Of a stretch of DNA of 64,000 nucleotides, positions 32,441 to 43,492 are shown piece by piece. The notes below the pieces were generated by a model. It did not search any database and was not told the DNA's origin. It was given only the letters and a program-made list of their open reading frames with translations. The first letter of the stretch is position 1, and each line of letters begins with the position of its first letter. Both the position numbers and the translations under genes were made by a program. The stretch is from Agapanthus africanus (Eukaryota; Streptophyta; Magnoliopsida; Asparagales; Amaryllidaceae). Location: NCBI GenBank assembly GCA_030015575.1, contig JASDDO010000006.1, positions 207,643,632-207,707,631 on the forward strand, read 5' to 3'.

Positions 32441-35021
32441 TGTAACATTTCAGAAAATATAAAATATTATTTTTGGAATTTAATATTAAAATAATATATT
32501 TCCCGAAAACTGTCTGATTTGCGAAATTGGGGTTTTCGAAAAAGGGTATAAATATATGCCAATAATTATGAAATAATTGGAGATTAAAATGATTTATTCA
32601 TTTAAAAATATATTTAAAGGATTTGGCATTTTTAAAATTTATTATATGGAGTTTAAATAAAAACCCGATTAGTGCACTGCTAATCGCGATTAAGCCAAAT
32701 CCGTGTTCTACAGTTTTCATGGTTAGTGCACCATGACATGTTTCATTTGGTTATATATTCATTTGTATTGTTTTATGTTATGGTTTTATTAGGGTGAGAA
32801 AAGAAAGAAATGAGAGCAATGATTGAGGAGAGAGAGAGGGGACATAATGATGAGGGTTAAGCATGCTTGGAGAGAGTGAGTGAGAATAATTGTGAGAGAG
32901 AGGGGGGCTGCCTCATTTTTCCTTCCCCCACCATTTTCATCTCCTCCTTCATCTTCCTTAAGCTCATTTCCCTTCACCTTCAAACCCAAAAATCATCTCC
33001 AAAACCTTGTCAAAACCCTATACCCCTTTTACAAAAAATGATCACCTCTTCCCAATGGACCAAGCAAAGTGGGATTTTGACAACTTTGGGAAGCTAGGGT
33101 TCTCTTGAGTTTCATCTATGAGGTATAATCATTTCCATTTAGTTTAGTTTATGTTTTCCAAGCATTCTAGTTAGCTTAGAATAGGTTTAAGGTGTGGGTT
33201 GTGAAATTGGAAAATTCAAGAGAGGGTTTGGTGACTTGCGAGCTGTAGTGAGGGTGTGCAAGACCCTAGAAATCCAATTCTGGTCCTAGAACAGAGACCA
33301 TAAACTTAGATTGTATCCATGTCGGTTTTGTTGCATTATGTGTGCCTACAGTGAATCTGGAGCAACCCGGGGAATTTTTGAGTTTAGCAAACAACTCCAG
33401 GGACCAAATTAGGGTACTTGGAGACCACCCTGACCATATGAACCCATTCAGAGACCCCCAGGCCGGTGAGCTCGGAATTTTGGGTAGAGTGGCCGGCCAC
33501 TTTGTGGATTTAGGGTCCCAGGTTGGTTCTGCAGTTCATATACCTCCTATAAATCATCCTGGTATTGTTTGTTCATCCCAATTTCACCTGAGTCAAAATA
33601 TGGGAGCACTTTGGTGTGGTTTTTGGTTATTTTTTCCGTAATTTTAGTGCTTGGTTTTTCTATTTGGATTTGTATTTGGTTGTTGGATATTTGTACATCA
33701 ACAACAAGGGTTGTTTGATTATTTTTGCACGTGTAGGCCATAGGTTCTAACCTATGAGCGTGCCGTGTGCCGTTTCGGTTTTCCAGATTTGATTTTAATA
33801 GCGATTGTGGTTGTGTGTTATTGTAGGTACCTTTGCGTGGATTCTGAGGCGACGGAGCGAGGCGTCATCAAATTCGTCAAGCGAAGACCACGATAAGTAG
33901 ATCTATATCTACGGGGGAAGTCGGGTGGATGGCGTATAGCACCTCCGCACACTTTGATAGAAACCGATTTATATATAGATTATGGTTAATGAAACCTTTA
34001 ATAGAATACTATAGATAGATTAAAAAGGTAGTTAGAGAACCATATTAAGGATAGTTAGAAGTGATATGATACGACTAGTAGGTGATGACGGGATTTGAGG
34101 ATGATATTTGAGGATATTGCCGTTTAGGGTACTATAAGACTAGATAGCCGACGTAGATGCGTCATCCGAACCATACTTATTTCTAAACTGAAGAATCGTA
34201 TGCATCTTTTAAACAGATATCTTGAGGGACGTTACGGATTTTTAAATGATATCTTTTCCTTAAAAACACCGTATCCCCTACTTTTAAAACTACGATTCGC
34301 ATCTTTTAAAAGCTGATTGTATGGTTCGGGTGTGTATGTTAGATTAGATACGTATGCTTATAGTAAAGGTAGAATGTATTTGTAAAATTGACTTGACGTG
34401 AGATATAATTATGATAAAAAGAGAGTACGATTTAATATGTGATATGATTATATGTTGGTATACGGATGTGAGTCCATTGAGATGATTGATACCTTGTCGG
34501 TCCCCTGATATGAGATTGTTGCGGATGTGACCTGGGACATAGGTATATAGAGATATTTATATGTGTTGTGAATCGTGAGTGTTAGCCGTACGTGACGTTA
34601 GGTCCGTACCCTCCTCGTCTTATAGGTTGATAGGATCCCTGATAGCTTAATGCCGCCGTACGATGATTTTCCCTGCGTGATGAGTTTGACTTGATGATTG
34701 ATCCATACCCTTGACTAAAGGTTTCCGTACGATGGATTATACCGTACGCGATGTTGTTAGGCTATATGCCGATTGATAGATTTACCGACTCATTCTTGTA
34801 GACATGTATACCTTATAGCTTTTAGGTGATAATTTACCTTATGCTGCATTCATGTTATGCGCATTGCATTACTTATACCTATGCTAGTACACCTGTACCA
34901 TTATCGGTGATGCGTATGTTACACTTACACAGATTTGCCGGCTCATACACTTCATCATCGATAATTGCCATGTCACTACACAGTATGATTGCTGCATCAT
35001 GATATGACTCTTCGCATAACT

Positions 35022-35375
35022 TACTTGCGTATATACCCACTTGTACATCCATATTGGTGCACATACATATTGTACACTCATACTTGCGTATATACCCACT
35101 TGTACATCCATATTGGCGCACATACATATTGTACACTCATACTTGTGTATATACCCATTTGTACATCCATATTGGCGCACATACGTATTGTACACTCATA
35201 CTTGCGTATATACCCACTTGTACATCCATATTGGCACACATACATATTGTACACTCATACTTGCGTATATACCCACTTGTATATCTATATTGGCGCACAT
35301 ACATATTGTACACTCATACTTGCGTATACACCCACTTGTACATCCATATTGGCGCACATACATATCTTGTGCATT
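35022..35375. repeat. 59-bp minisatellite, six units
   Basis: Units start with TACTTGCGTATATACCCAC at 35022, 35081, 35140, 35199, 35258 and 35317, exactly 59 bp apart, with few substitutions. The period is not a multiple of three, so all frames stay open across it. The LTR at 27220-31537 has no such array at the corresponding place. Confidence 0.95.
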
Positions 35376-36144
35376 CATGCCTACGTACATGCACATTTGT
35401 ATATACATAGATGATGCTGGCTTTGATTTGGAGAATTGGGGACCACATGTTATATTTTAAAAACTGGATCCATTTAAAAGAGAGGTTTTCCCTTAATATG
35501 TCATATCACTATTCCATGTTGCATGATATTCGGATATGCTTACATTTCTGTTATATATCGCATACATCATGCTTTATGATTACACGCATTGAGATATGTT
35601 GTTTTCATGAGATTTCCGGATTTGAGAACCGTGGCTATTTCAAAAGAAAGCATGTACTGTTTTAAAAACCTGGTTTCTCTTGATATGATATTTCAGTGCG
35701 TCCACCATGCGTTTTCTCGGTTATGAGACGTATGACATGTGAAATCCGATTCGAGGAGCGGTAGGCACTGTCTGCAAGTACATGGTGGAGCCGGTGAGGT
35801 ACCCTGGGGCAAGAAGACTCATATTGTTAGACGGTGAGCCTGGCAGGGGAGCACTACCTACCGGTGATAGTATTTGGACTCGGCGGTTATCCGGAAGATA
35901 CCGACCGGAGTAGCGAGATGGATATGAGGGACGACTAGGGTGTGCGGTGCCTGAGGGCCGATCTGAGGATGCAGTGCCTAAGATATATGGGGATTTACGT
36001 GTTGATGCTGGACACGGGTTTCATGATGTTTTCGAGTGTCGATGTTGGACACTCAGGTTCCATGATTTTGAGGTGTCGCGAGGGACACCCGTTGATTTAT
36101 ATCCTCATACTTTCATGCATATGCTTTTATGATATTCACAGACA

Positions 36145-36290
36145 TTGATTATATGGTTGGACGAGATCCACATGTATACATACATTGATTATATGGTTGG
36201 ACGAGATCCACATGCATACATACTTTGATTATATGTTTGGACGAGATCTACATGCATACATACATTGATTATTGTTGGATTGTATCCGCA
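36145..36290. repeat. 40-bp tandem repeat in the solo LTR
   Basis: About 3.5 units of TTGATTATATGGTTGGACGA followed by GATCCACATGYATACATAC. The full family L LTR has about two units of the same repeat in reverse orientation at 28050-28135. Confidence 0.8.
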
Positions 36291-37115
36291 TACATATAGG
36301 TATTGATTACATTGTTGGCACATATACAGATACGGTCACCCTAGATATCATAGTATTACCTTTATGATATATTTGACCTAGGAGTCGTTGTTTATTCGAT
36401 TTCTATCTGTAGATGTTTTTCTGCTCACGAGTTAGCAACTCACCCCCGTTGTGCCATAGTTCTTGCAGGTTGACCGCATGGATCCGTAGCCGCATCGCTG
36501 GCACATATCTTCATTTGGATGTTTTGCATTGGTAGGTGGGGCATTTGTATCGTACCCACTCTTGTATTTATATTTCATATTGTATCTAGTCAACTCCATC
36601 AATCAAAATTAGTATTTGTGTAAGTAATGAGACTTACTGAGATTTGTGGTTGCGAGACTTAGAGCGAGGGTATTTCCGCTACTTGTGGTTTTGATGTCTT
36701 GCTTATTTATTTATCTTTGGTGGTGAACTTCGCCGTTGGGCGTCATATACTTACATATACTGTCTTGCATGGTTGTGATCCGCCGTTTAGCGAAGTGCTA
36801 GCTCCCGCTTAGGGATGCCCTTATTCTTGTTATGTATTTGTAGTTTTGGATCAAAATATACAAAGGAGGTGCTGCCCAAATTTTTAAAAGACGAAATACG
36901 TTTTCAAACTAGTAAATTTCACTTGCATTTTTATGTTCCTTTTTTTATGCATTAAGAAAACTTGATTTCATTATACCTTTATTTCAAAACTTCACCTCCT
37001 TTATTTTTTGTAAAAGGTTTAGATTTCTGGGTTTCAGCTTACTTGAATTACGTTACGCCTTTAGACGTTACGTGATTTAAGTGCTGGTCATGAGCTAATA
37101 TTTCTGGTCGTGACA

Positions 37116-37120
37116 AATAG
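37116..37120. other. Target-site duplication AATAG, right copy
   Basis: It matches AATGG at 32436-32440 with one substitution. II-B reads through the empty site at about 61040-61050. Confidence 0.85.
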
Positions 37121-37182
37121 CAAGTTTCGTAAGATGATAATTCGAACGTATTCAAATATCTATCCTTATGTAACTTAGCTAG

Positions 37183-37626
37183 TCATGTCGCATTGATATG
37201 ACCTATTCTACAATGCCATAAGAAGGATTCTTTCATTTCTGAACTCTTCCTCTTGTGTGTGTTTTGTACATTAAGAACTGTGGTTTGATTTAGAATGTAT
37301 ATTCCATTATTTAACGAGCCTGATCCAATCAAATTTTGATTCAGGAAGATGTTCATAACATTATCCCGTACTACAAAATTATATCCTTCTTTACTGAGTA
37401 AAGAAACTGATATAAGATTGCATATCAGGGTTGGAATGTAATAGCATTTGTTCAGAATCAATGTTTTACCATTTGGTAATACAAGGTGATATTCGCCAAC
37501 TGCTTTGGCTGCAACATTTGTACTATTCCCTACTTTTATGGAATGATCACCCATTTCCAGTTCTCTACCTCTCTTTAGCCCATGCAACATATTACATATG
37601 TGGGATCCTGATCCGGTATCTAATAC
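37183..37626 (-). pseudogene. pol: Copia protease and GAG-pre-integrase (element II-A)
   Basis: The minus strand encodes the protease active site LDTGSGSHICN, just upstream of the 135-codon frame MLHGLKRGRELEMGDH. KVGNSTNVAAKAVG, LILNKCYYIPTLICNLISVS and the pre-integrase motif LWHCRIGHIN with its HxxxxH residues follow. This is the standard copia order. A TAG at 37627-37629 interrupts the frame just before VLDTG, where other elements have W. Confidence 0.88.
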
Positions 37627-37862
37627 CTAGGACGTAGTGTGAACTGAGAAACAGTTCTCGATAACAAACACACCCGAAGAAAATGCATCAACATGCTTGT
37701 TTTTCGTTTGGGCGGCGTGTGAATCCGGATATTTCCCTATTTCTTGTTCAGTCTTATAACAATTAGAAGAAAGAACGGAACCAACGTTCCCCTGCTCAGT
37801 ATAATAAGTGGGTTCGGTCAATACATCCATATTATTATCTTGATTAAGGCCTGGCATGGTCG
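37627..37862 (-). pseudogene. Start of the pol frame after the leader (element II-A)
   Basis: An ATG at 37855-37857 in a good context (CGACCATGCC) begins MPGLNQDNNMDVLTEP and continues to KYPDSHAAQTKNKHVDAFSSGVFVIENCFSV, the usual stretch between the gag zinc knuckle and protease. The KYP at its start would follow the zinc knuckle in a normal element, but no CCHC and no gag body is upstream. The frame may therefore begin at this ATG, after a possible splice acceptor. It ends at the TAG at 37627-37629. Confidence 0.6.
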
Positions 37863-37886
37863 CTACCTGGAGAGAGAGAGAAGGAA
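37863..37886 (-). other. Polypyrimidine tract plus AG (possible 3' splice site), element II-A
   Basis: The minus strand reads CCTTCTCTCTCTCTCCAGG, then TAG and CGACCATG. A CTAATC sequence that could serve as branch point lies about 50 nt upstream. The same arrangement occurs in I-C and II-B. Confidence 0.45.
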
Positions 37887-38303
37887 ACACTTTAGCGTAT
37901 GCTCTTGCAAGATTAGATTAGTTATTATCTTATCTAATCAGGATAGCTCCCACTGTTTTAATCAAATCTTCCTTCAAAAAACCCTAAAAGGAAAGACTAG
38001 CCGGATTAATTACAGTCTACAACTTTGCTAACCGTTCAGCCAGGCCAGTGCCGGTACTTTGAGAGAGGTTCCCCATGCTCTCGCACGGACCTAATTAAGA
38101 TAAACATCGTTTTCCCTTAAGGGTAGCCCCATTAACACCTTTATAGACACCTAATGGGTTAGCTAATTGTAAAGTGCAAAACTCTCCCAGGAGCAACTCT
38201 TGCTCGCAGCGGGTATCGGGATCCAACTATCTCATAGAAGGTATGCAATCTCATTGCAAATTTCAACACTTGAAATTCCCGATAATACTTTTGCCCCTAG
38301 CGT

Positions 38304-38508
38304 CCTATGACCTTAACGGAGGTCAACAAACCATAGGCTACTAGTCAAGTTCAACCCGTCATTTCCTGATTGAATTAAACCCACCCCACGACCCTTGACG
38401 GAGGTCAACAAGGTCGTACGATTACCCTAAAACAATCGCATCATATGCAGCAGATAAATACTACTCAGCTACCGCACACTACGCCTTGACGGAGGTCAAC
38501 AAATGTAG
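38304..38508 (-). other. Three consecutive hairpins with a shared core, element II-A
   Basis: The basal stems are CCTATG/CATAGG (38304-38309 with 38332-38337), ACGACC/GGTCGT (38388-38393 with 38412-38417) and CTAC/GTAG (38479-38482 with 38505-38508). On the minus strand each encloses TTG-TTGAC-CTCC-GTYAA-GG. The apical loop is CTCC in all three, whereas I-C has ATAC and II-B has TAT. The region is non-coding and lies between the leader and pol. Confidence 0.8.
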
Positions 38509-38555
38509 CACGAATACTAAATAGGACTTATCTGAAATGATGGAGGGCCACGACA

Positions 38556-38571
38556 GGTTTTTATGAAAACC
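38556..38571 (-). other. Conserved hairpin GGTTTT/AAAACC, element II-A
   Basis: GGTTTT (38556-38561) pairs with AAAACC (38566-38571). It is the counterpart of 8122-8139 and 62474-62489. Confidence 0.6.
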
Positions 38572-38639
38572 TTTTGTGTAATGAACTTGATATCGTTGTA
38601 GAAACAAGTGATTTTGAAAAGGAGTGTTTTTGAGGCGTT

Positions 38640-38890
38640 TACCAGTTTTGCTAAAGAGGTCACTCCCGGTGAAGGGATCTCGGCTCTTTCCTTATCGAAT
38701 AAGGTGCTGGATATTCTACAAGAAATACCGCTATGCAAAGCAAGAACTATAGAAGCAATCAAAAACATAATCGAGTGAGTTGTAGCATCTGCTAGTTTCG
38801 CTAAAGAGGTCACTCTCGGTGAAGGGATCTCGGCTCTTTCCTTATCGAATAAGGTGCTGGATATTCTATAAGGAATACCGCTATACAAAG
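38640..38890 (-). repeat. Twin structured repeat in the leader, element II-A
   Basis: There are two copies of the hairpin unit. AAAGAG (38653-38658 and 38803-38808) pairs with CTCTTT (38684-38689 and 38834-38839). Each is followed directly by CCTTAT/ATAAGG around CGA (38690-38704 and 38840-38854). The 123-codon frame over this region is not a protein: its repeated motif is the hairpin. Confidence 0.78.
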
Positions 38891-39069
38891 CAAAAACTAG
38901 AGCTACCCTTTTTGAAAATTTGATTCTACAACATCTTTTAGGTTTCTTTTTCTTTCATTAATCTCATTAACGAAATCCCATCATTTAAGCTTCCTAAGCA
39001 TCACAGAAGAAACGAAAATACTACGTACGCTTATGCCATCCGTATTCGCCACAATGTTCCGTTATGCAC

Positions 39070-39395
39070 CGTTAGGTTACTTAACTAACGACATACCGGG
39101 ACGGGACTAGCACGGGTGCAAAACATAAGCAACGTATATTATATATCATATATATAATAATAAAACATTCGTCTCAGGCAGTAATACGATCACATCATCA
39201 GCAGCAGAAGATAATATATGAAATATTGGATATACTAGGAGGTCCATGTTTTATTTTGAGCCTGTATAAAACACGGATTCCACGGTCGCGATGAATAGCC
39301 AAACCTACATCCCTAGACCCCTACGAGAGCAGCAAGCAACCCTCCTAATTATAGAGTTAGAAGACCCGGACTCGACTCCTCGAGTTGGTCTCCAA
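39070..39395 (-). other. Further leader stems, element II-A
   Basis: The stretch contains the CGTTAG/CTAACG hairpin with an outer GCACC/GGTGC pairing (about 39078-39121), a TGTTTTAT/ATAAAACA stem around a GAGCC loop (39247-39254 with 39266-39273), and AGACC/GGTCT enclosing ACTCGA/TCGAGT (39362-39391). Confidence 0.55.
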
Positions 39396-40604
39396 CTGGA
39401 CTCCAGAATCCGGTTACTTGTGCTCCTCTCCTTGGGTCTATCCTAATGCGGAAAAGTAAATAATATACAATGGTGACATCATCCTCAACCCGGAAGTGCC
39501 CCAATAAAAGAATATTAAAAACAAAGAATTTTACATGAATGAAAAAAGAAAAAACTCTCATCTCATATAAAACCCCCGGCTATTCAAATCACGACGATCC
39601 AATATAACATATCACAGCAACACATAACAACACATGTCATCAACGTAAGTAAATATGCGTATCCCAATTGTCGTTGATGTATAGCAACGAAACCGGCGAT
39701 ACTCCACATATTACACTTACAGTCGCAGAAAAGAAAAAGAAAAACTACAACATTTGGAATCCACAATCACCTTAGACATCATAAATCTGAAATATCATAT
39801 ATTACGGATTTCATGCCTAACCATATGAATTCCACATATTGTGTCACAATCCAGATAACTAGACAATGTTAAACTTTCCGATCGAATAAACAAATACCCA
39901 AAATTTCCTAAACAACTCAACACTTGAGCGGAGTTTGAAAGGTCCCCAGAACATGAAACAGCTCCTATGAACCAGCCGTAGAAGGGTCAACCAATGCCTT
40001 ACATGTGGCACCGCTGAACTACCACAAACCCTAGGGTTCAGTGGCGGTTCTGACGGTCACATAATCGAGTTAAGGTTTAGTTCTTCTAGAGGGTTCACAG
40101 AATCGCTTGCATGATTTTCTGAAAGTTTTAAACTAAGGAAAAGTCCAACACTTGGAAAATTTCCGGCAAGGGAAAAAGTGAGTTATTGATATCCGTTCGA
40201 ACTTTTTATCACTGTCTAATACCCGAAACAATATTAGAATTTCGAATAAGAAACACTCCGAATAGTTAATGCAGTAAATTAACATCACATGCAATTTTAG
40301 CAAAAACAAACAACACTTGAAGTACCAAACCCCAGAGTCTGGAACACCACCCAAAACCCAATCCCTAACTCCCTAAAAAATCCGAGCAGGCCGGATTTTC
40401 TGCCCCTGTCGCCGGCCAAATTCTGAGGGAAAGGGGTGAGTTTTGTACAGTGTTCATTATGTATCTCATACATCATTCTGCAACTGTTTAAAATAAAAAT
40501 TTGATGCTTGAAAAATTTTGACAGAAACTACGATTTTTAAACGGGTGTTTTGAAGTTGTTTCGGTTTCGTAATCCTATACATATCCGTCTAATTCTCTAG
40601 CTTG
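39396..40604 (-). other. Leader of element II-A, proximal part; includes a block shared with the family L element
   Basis: No gag is readable. The block 39869-40210 aligns with 25901-26203 of the family L internal region: both contain ATCGAAT..., ACCAGCCGTAGAAGGG, GGCACCGCT, GCAAACCCTA or ACAAACCCTA, and TTCTTCTAGAGGGT in the same order. A GGCCGG/CCGGCC inverted repeat lies at 40389-40417. Confidence 0.6.
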
Positions 40605-40616
40605 GCTCTGATACCA
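40605..40616 (-). promoter_or_regulatory. Primer-binding site (tRNA-Met-i), element II-A
   Basis: The minus strand reads TGGTATCAGAGC, one base inside the 5' LTR. Confidence 0.95.
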
Positions 40617-40617
40617 C

Positions 40618-40962
40618 TGTAGGGTTACTAGGCACGACAGCAAGGTTTCGGGTGGTATCGTCCATGCCATATTAAAATTTTTCCATGCTTAATAACCCTA
40701 AACAAGATCTTTAACTAGAGATTCATACGGAAACATAAAGCAAACAACTTTAATTCTAAGTGATTAGGGATTACTACTTTTGTAGTCCGCTCCTTCACTT
40801 CACAAGCTCCAAGTAGTGGTCCCTTCGCTGCGATCATCAAGCTCCCGGACTCTTAAGAGGCTCCATGAGGTGTATGATGCATCCTTGCTTGAAGTCTTCA
40901 AAGTCTACGATGATCTACGTCGAGGAAACGCGGACTCAATCTATCTCTTCACTAATATGGAA
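40618..40962 (-). repeat. 5' LTR of element II-A, end next to the primer-binding site
   Basis: This LTR end reads CCTACA on the minus strand and is homologous to 56744-57050 and, inverted, to 47426-47753. It is interrupted at 40962 by a solo LTR and continues at 45605. Confidence 0.88.
40958..40962. other. Target-site duplication TGGAA, left copy
   Basis: TGGAA precedes TGTAACG and is repeated at 45600-45604. Confidence 0.93.
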
Positions 40963-42427
40963 TGTAACGTTTTGAAAATCGTTTCGGTGAAATTTCGGAA
41001 AATCGGTAAAATAAGAGGTTTTCTGTAAAAAGTCAAAATACAAATATCTTTATTATAAAATTAAATATACATATTCTAGCTATATAATTGCTAGTATTTG
41101 GTGTTTATTGAGCCACTGGTAAAATTTCTAAATTTCTGAAATTTTTTCCGAAATTAATTATTTTAATATTATTTTAAGCCGTCACTAATACATTTAATTA
41201 GGGAAAATTACAAATTGGAATGAGTTGAAACAAATTTTGTGCATCATAACTCATTAAACAAAATTTTAACATGTGGGTTTTGAAACAAAATGATATTGTC
41301 AAGATGGGTTTAGAAAATATAAAGGAAAATGCTTAATTTGTGAAAGTAAGTTAAAAGATGAGTTGATGGGGGTTTCTTGTGAATGGAAATTTCTACCTAA
41401 CACACCCACACCCACATGCCTACCTCCTTGGCCAAGCCCTCTTGTGGCAGCCCCTACTTTGCCCCCACTCCCCTACTCATTTCTCTCCACTTCAATTAAG
41501 AAAAGAAATTTAAAGAGGGGATTAAAATATGAGATGATGGGAATGTCTCTAAATATGTCCACACAAATTCACCCACTCCATTTTCTCTCTCCCCCTCCCA
41601 ATTTCCTGCAGGCCGATCCCCCCTCAAACAACCCCCAATTTTCCCCACTTCTTTTCTAACACAAAATTGTTCACAATTTCAACAAAATCAAGAGAAAAAC
41701 CTTACAAACTCCAAATCCATGCTTTACCCATTTTTCTTTAGCCAATTTAGCATAGATCTTGGGGGATGGAAGAAAGTTTGGGAGGCTAAGATTCATGTTT
41801 GATCTTCAATCAATGAGGTATAAATCCTAAACCTTTAGTTAAATTGTTGTGTTAATACTTTAAATCAAGACATAATTAGTTAGTATTATAGGTTAGATTT
41901 CAAGTTTAAGATTTCTAGAGGGGGTTTTGGAATTCAAGTGAATGTTGTATCACTTGTTTTTTTGTTGTAATGGGTAGTTTAACATCTTAAGTTTTGGAGA
42001 ATGTAAGCTAGTAGTTAGTTTACTAATTGTTGCTTCAAAATTTGTCCAATTTCATAAATTTTGCTAACTAGGTTTTTATAATTAATATAATTAGAACAGA
42101 GATGAATTTAGAAATGGTTTGTGTGACTTAGTTGAGTTAATTAGTGAGCATTATGGCCACTAAAATCTGTTAAAATGTTTTTGTTGGTTAAAACATCAAG
42201 TTTTGAACAAAAAGGGTAATTGTGCTAACTAGATCTTGGTTTAAGGAAATTTAGCAAGATTAAAAATCTAGTAAATATTTATGTGGCCTATTTAAGCTAA
42301 TTAGTGAATATTGTGACCACTTGTTTTGCTAAAACATCAAGATTTGTATTAAAACGGTTAATTTTGCTTACTAGGTTTCGGAAAAATAGCTTTTAAAGTG
42401 AATTTGAAGTTTTGATGATTTAAACCC

Positions 42428-42462
<35 letters not shown>

Positions 42463-43440
42463 GTGTGTTGTGAAACCACGAATGGTGCGTTTGAGTTTTT
42501 CTCGATGGTTTGACGTTTATACATCGACATCGAGGGTTGGTTTGGCTATTCTTGCATGCGTAGGCGATAGGTTTTGACCTATGCGTGATACGCGTGCCGA
42601 TTTGATTTTCGTATGCCGTTTCGATTTCGAATTTGGTTTTTAATGCGATACCGTGCGTTATGACATGTAGGTACCCCATGTGGACTTCGAGACGACAAGA
42701 AAGCGCGTGGCGATGTCGGCACCGGACTAGCGAGGACCAGGTGAGTAGATTTATATCTACGGGGAGAAGTCGGGTGGATGGCGTATAGCACCCCCGCAGT
42801 TCGTGGTGATGTATATGAATACGTATACACACATATATTTAGTATATGTTGAATTGATATTATTGATGATAAAGATGGACTTTTGGTGTTCTGTGATTGG
42901 TTTAGTGTAGTTGTGAAACCCTAGAGTAGGGGTTGCACCTATACACACACACGCACATACTTGCATACATCCTTTCTCTTACATATGCGTATATAGGATT
43001 ATATATTTATGTGTTCACATGGGTATGAGACTATGTGTTCATATACTGGATTTGAGGATAGTATTTAGGATCTGAGATGATTCGATGAGATTTGATTTGA
43101 GGCCGAGAGATCGGTGGTTTGGCAGGGTTCGTATTTGAGATACAACATGACGTTGTAGCGGGTTCTTTGACGTAGTGTTTCACACACGTGCATGCATACG
43201 TAGGTGGTATCAGTATTGTACTAGACATAGATCAGCTCCCGGATTATGATCTTTGATAAAGGGGATACCAGATGAATAGTATGATGAATGTGATATTGAC
43301 CTGTACCCAGATTTGGGATGCCGTACGACGGATTTACGTACGAGCTATATATTGATGTTTGATCCGCACTCTTGACTTGGGAATATCTGATTATAGATAT
43401 GGTATCGGATGTGATATTATCGAGGCGGGATCACCGACTA

Positions 43441-43492
<52 letters not shown>

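Larger units (their letters stand above)
32441..37115 (+). mobile_element. Family L solo LTR in integrase of II-A
   Basis: A single LTR of 4675 bp (TGTAACATTTC to GTCGTGACA) is flanked by a 5-bp TSD with no internal region. It is the product expected from LTR-LTR recombination. It is related to 27220-31537 but in the opposite orientation and more diverged. It carries a 59-bp minisatellite (35022-35375) absent from the partner, and 40-bp repeats at 36145-36290. The overlapping frames at 34879-35460 are this minisatellite read in several frames, not genes. Confidence 0.92.

Noticed and set aside
34879-35460. Several overlapping long open frames on both strands
   Set aside because: They are the 59-bp minisatellite read in different frames. 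The period is not divisible by three, so the same peptide appears in all frames. There is no coding signal.
38200-39300. Hammerhead-type self-cleaving ribozyme in the structured leader
   Set aside because: I looked on the transcribed strand for the CTGANGA and GAAA core in the right arrangement and did not find it.
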